A stretch of DNA of 64,000 nt from Nocardia vinacea NBRC 16497. GTDB taxonomy: Bacteria > Actinomycetota > Actinomycetes > Mycobacteriales > Mycobacteriaceae. This document shows, in pieces, positions 62,741 to 64,000 of the stretch. Within the stretch, counting starts at the first letter, position 1. Each line of letters opens with the position of its first letter. The translations under genes were made by a program, and so were the position numbers. The DNA lies in NCBI RefSeq assembly GCF_000308835.1, contig NZ_BAGN01000419.1, positions 1-64,000 of the forward strand, written 5' to 3'. Under the pieces are notes generated by a model. It was not told the DNA's origin. It did not search any database and saw nothing but the letters and a program-made list of their open reading frames with translations.

Positions 62741-63007
62741 ATGCCAAGCGCCCCGACAGCTCACGTCAACGATGATGGTTCGGTGTCTCGCGCTGCACGG
62801 CTGTTGGACTACCAATCACCCTGGCGGCCAGACAATTTCGAGGACGAGAAAGATCATCGTCACCTTGACAAACCGGACGACGCCCGAGAGGGTGACAGGC
62901 AGTTGTCGCCGTTGGGTGCGGCCAACTGCAGGAGGGGTTCGATGTCAGTTCAAATCACAGAAGGATACTGTCCCGCGCAGTGGTCAGAAGGCTATGAGGT
63001 GATGTGA
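62741..63007 (+). CDS. Hypothetical protein coupled to the next gene
   Basis: An 88-residue polar, Asp/Arg-rich protein, unrecognised. Its stop overlaps the next start as ATGTGATG, which supports translation. An overlapping frame (62649-63002) exists, so this call is tentative. Confidence 0.4.
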   Translation: MPSAPTAHVNDDGSVSRAARLLDYQSPWRPDNFEDEKDHRHLDKPDDAREGDRQLSPLGAANCRRGSMSVQITEGYCPAQWSEGYEVM

Positions 63008-63804
63008 TGGGGGCGGGGGGATACTTCAATCACTACGACGACCCCGATGAGTACTGGGACGAAGAGCCACTTGTACCGAAGAGACCCAACGCCGTCCGGC
63101 CTGTTTCGGTGCCACCTGCTGTCGAGCCGAAACCATCACCGGCCGTCACCAAGTCGACGCCGCCACAGGCTGAGGCTCCCTTTGCGGCGGCTGACTCATC
63201 CGCAACTCCAACCCGTATCGGGTCATCCTTCGCCTCGATGGAACTCGACCGCGGATGCCTTCCAATCCGCATTCTGATTCGTCCGCAGTGGAGCCGCTAT
63301 GTTGCTCCCCATGAGGTAGGCGCCGAACTTATGGCGGCGTACAGAGCCGCTGTGGAGAAGCGTATAGACCAGTTGTACGCATCTGGTCGTCGGCCGACTC
63401 CGCAAGAAATTTCGGAGGCAGCGATCCCGGATCATCGGACAATTCTGATGGTGTTGCTCGAGACTCGGACCTGGGAGGAATACAGCATCGCGTCCAGCAG
63501 CATGATCAACAGCGGCCACTTCCAAGCATCGGGTCAAGTCATATTTCACGGACAACATCCCGTCAGGCTGACCGCTGACGTTTCCCGACTGCTGTCGATC
63601 GAGGTGCGAAATGATTGGGCAGCGACCGCGCAGCCCGATCGGATCGTAGACGAAATCCTGTGGTGCGCCGATCAGATCCGTTCCATGCGCCCAAAGCGCA
63701 TCGTACGGGGAGACTATTCACGTTATGCAGACGATGATCTGGAATATCAGTTGGACCACCATCGGCTGCGGCTCCTAGAAGAACGGATGGGTGATGGCAG
63801 ATAA
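63007..63804 (+). CDS. Hypothetical protein upstream of an Esx-like gene
   Basis: A 265-residue protein: acidic start (YFNHYDDPDEYWDEEP), a Pro-rich linker (about 25-70), then an alpha/beta domain (LPIRILIRPQWSRYVAPHEV; LMAAYRAAVEKRIDQLYASG). No motif is named with certainty; the domain order is reminiscent of ESX-associated YbaB-like proteins. It overlaps the next gene by 11 bases. Confidence 0.65.
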   Translation: MGAGGYFNHYDDPDEYWDEEPLVPKRPNAVRPVSVPPAVEPKPSPAVTKSTPPQAEAPFAAADSSATPTRIGSSFASMELDRGCLPIRILIRPQWSRYVAPHEVGAELMAAYRAAVEKRIDQLYASGRRPTPQEISEAAIPDHRTILMVLLETRTWEEYSIASSSMINSGHFQASGQVIFHGQHPVRLTADVSRLLSIEVRNDWAATAQPDRIVDEILWCADQIRSMRPKRIVRGDYSRYADDDLEYQLDHHRLRLLEERMGDGR

Positions 63805-64000
63805 GCTGACACTTAACCTGCGAGCGATGAGATTGGCTGCCACCAGCTGGGGTGAAGCTGCCAGAAACCTCGAGGCAGGAGTTGAGACAACCAAGAAACT
63901 TGAAATCACTGCGTCAGAAGCAGGCACGTTCGCGGAAGCCCTGTCGAAGTATCAACCAGCCCCTGGCTATTTCCGAGACAGGTTGAATGAAGGTGTCACC
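63794..64000 (+). CDS. Esx/WXG100-like protein, cut by the window edge
   Basis: The first 69 residues are visible: MADKLTLNLRAMRLAATSWG, then AARNLEAGVETTKKLEITA, a helical start with a Trp-x-Glu-type pattern (SWGEAARNL) as in ESX substrates such as WXG100/EspB-like proteins. The rest lies outside. It starts inside the previous gene. Confidence 0.55.
   Translation, partial: MADKLTLNLRAMRLAATSWGEAARNLEAGVETTKKLEITASEAGTFAEALSKYQPAPGYFRDRLNEGVT

Overview
The window is high-GC actinobacterial DNA with frequent GTG starts and GTGA/ATGA stop-start overlaps. Its gene content (Acg-type nitroreductases, Hrp1-type CBS protein, Rv1733c-type membrane protein, WS/DGAT, three-domain OtsB1, F420/deazaflavin-type reductases, an ESX-type edge operon) fits a Nocardia-like or related mycolata genome. 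Family names come from reading the translations and from memory of families; no search was run.

Region 1 (about 0.1-32.2 kb) is a dormancy/hypoxia island resembling the DosR regulon of Mycobacterium tuberculosis. Intact genes include two Acg-like nitroreductases, three tandem-domain universal stress proteins, an Hrp1-like CBS protein, an Rv0080-like flavin-binding protein, DUF2267 and DUF1918 proteins, an ABC exporter, two flavodoxin-like proteins, a CtpF-like P-type ATPase, an AhpD-like protein, an Rv1733c-like protein, a SulP transporter, a UsfY-like protein, DoxX, a beta-lactamase-fold hydrolase, OtsB1/GH65, a deazaflavin reductase and a wax-ester synthase/DGAT. Many start sites are preceded by near-palindromes of the form GGGACNTTCGGCCC or GGGACC-N2-3-GTCCC, close to the mycobacterial DosR box. 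Wreckage of the same gene types lies between them: an N-truncated PfkB joined to a foreign N-terminus, a RafH/HPF N-domain, a phosphoribosyltransferase fragment, two universal-stress C-termini, a GNAT C-terminus, a P-type ATPase C-terminus, a reductase with a one-base frameshift, an integrase tail, and an 84-bp promoter repeat. No DosR/DosS pair is in the window.

Region 2 (32.2-41.5 kb) looks like a conflict or programmed-cell-death module. A 1241-residue helical-repeat protein with a kinase-like C-terminus meets, tail to tail, a two-gene operon in which an LCAT-type lipase is GTGA-coupled to a caspase-STAND NTPase-WD40 protein.

Region 3 (41.6-44.5 kb) is a compact RiPP locus, visibly lower in GC: a 69-residue candidate precursor with two 26-residue Cys-containing repeats, a RiPP-maturation-type radical SAM enzyme, and a GNAT coupled to it by a TAGTG overlap.

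Region 4 (45.2-52.8 kb) is the conserved Nit1C nitrilase cluster, associated with nitrogen starvation and cyanide assimilation: NitB, NitD radical SAM, fused NitE-NitF, NitC nitrilase, NitG, NitH flavoprotein, a second nitrilase-fold protein that has lost two catalytic residues, and a glycosyltransferase. Nearly all genes overlap or abut.

Region 5 (52.9-64 kb) is mixed: a YjbR protein, an alpha/beta hydrolase-subtilase operon, a TPR protein, an HD-LuxR regulator, a cold-shock protein, DoxX, a DHFR-fold protein and, at the right edge, the start of an operon leading into an Esx-like gene. No rRNA, tRNA, CRISPR array or complete insertion sequence was recognised.
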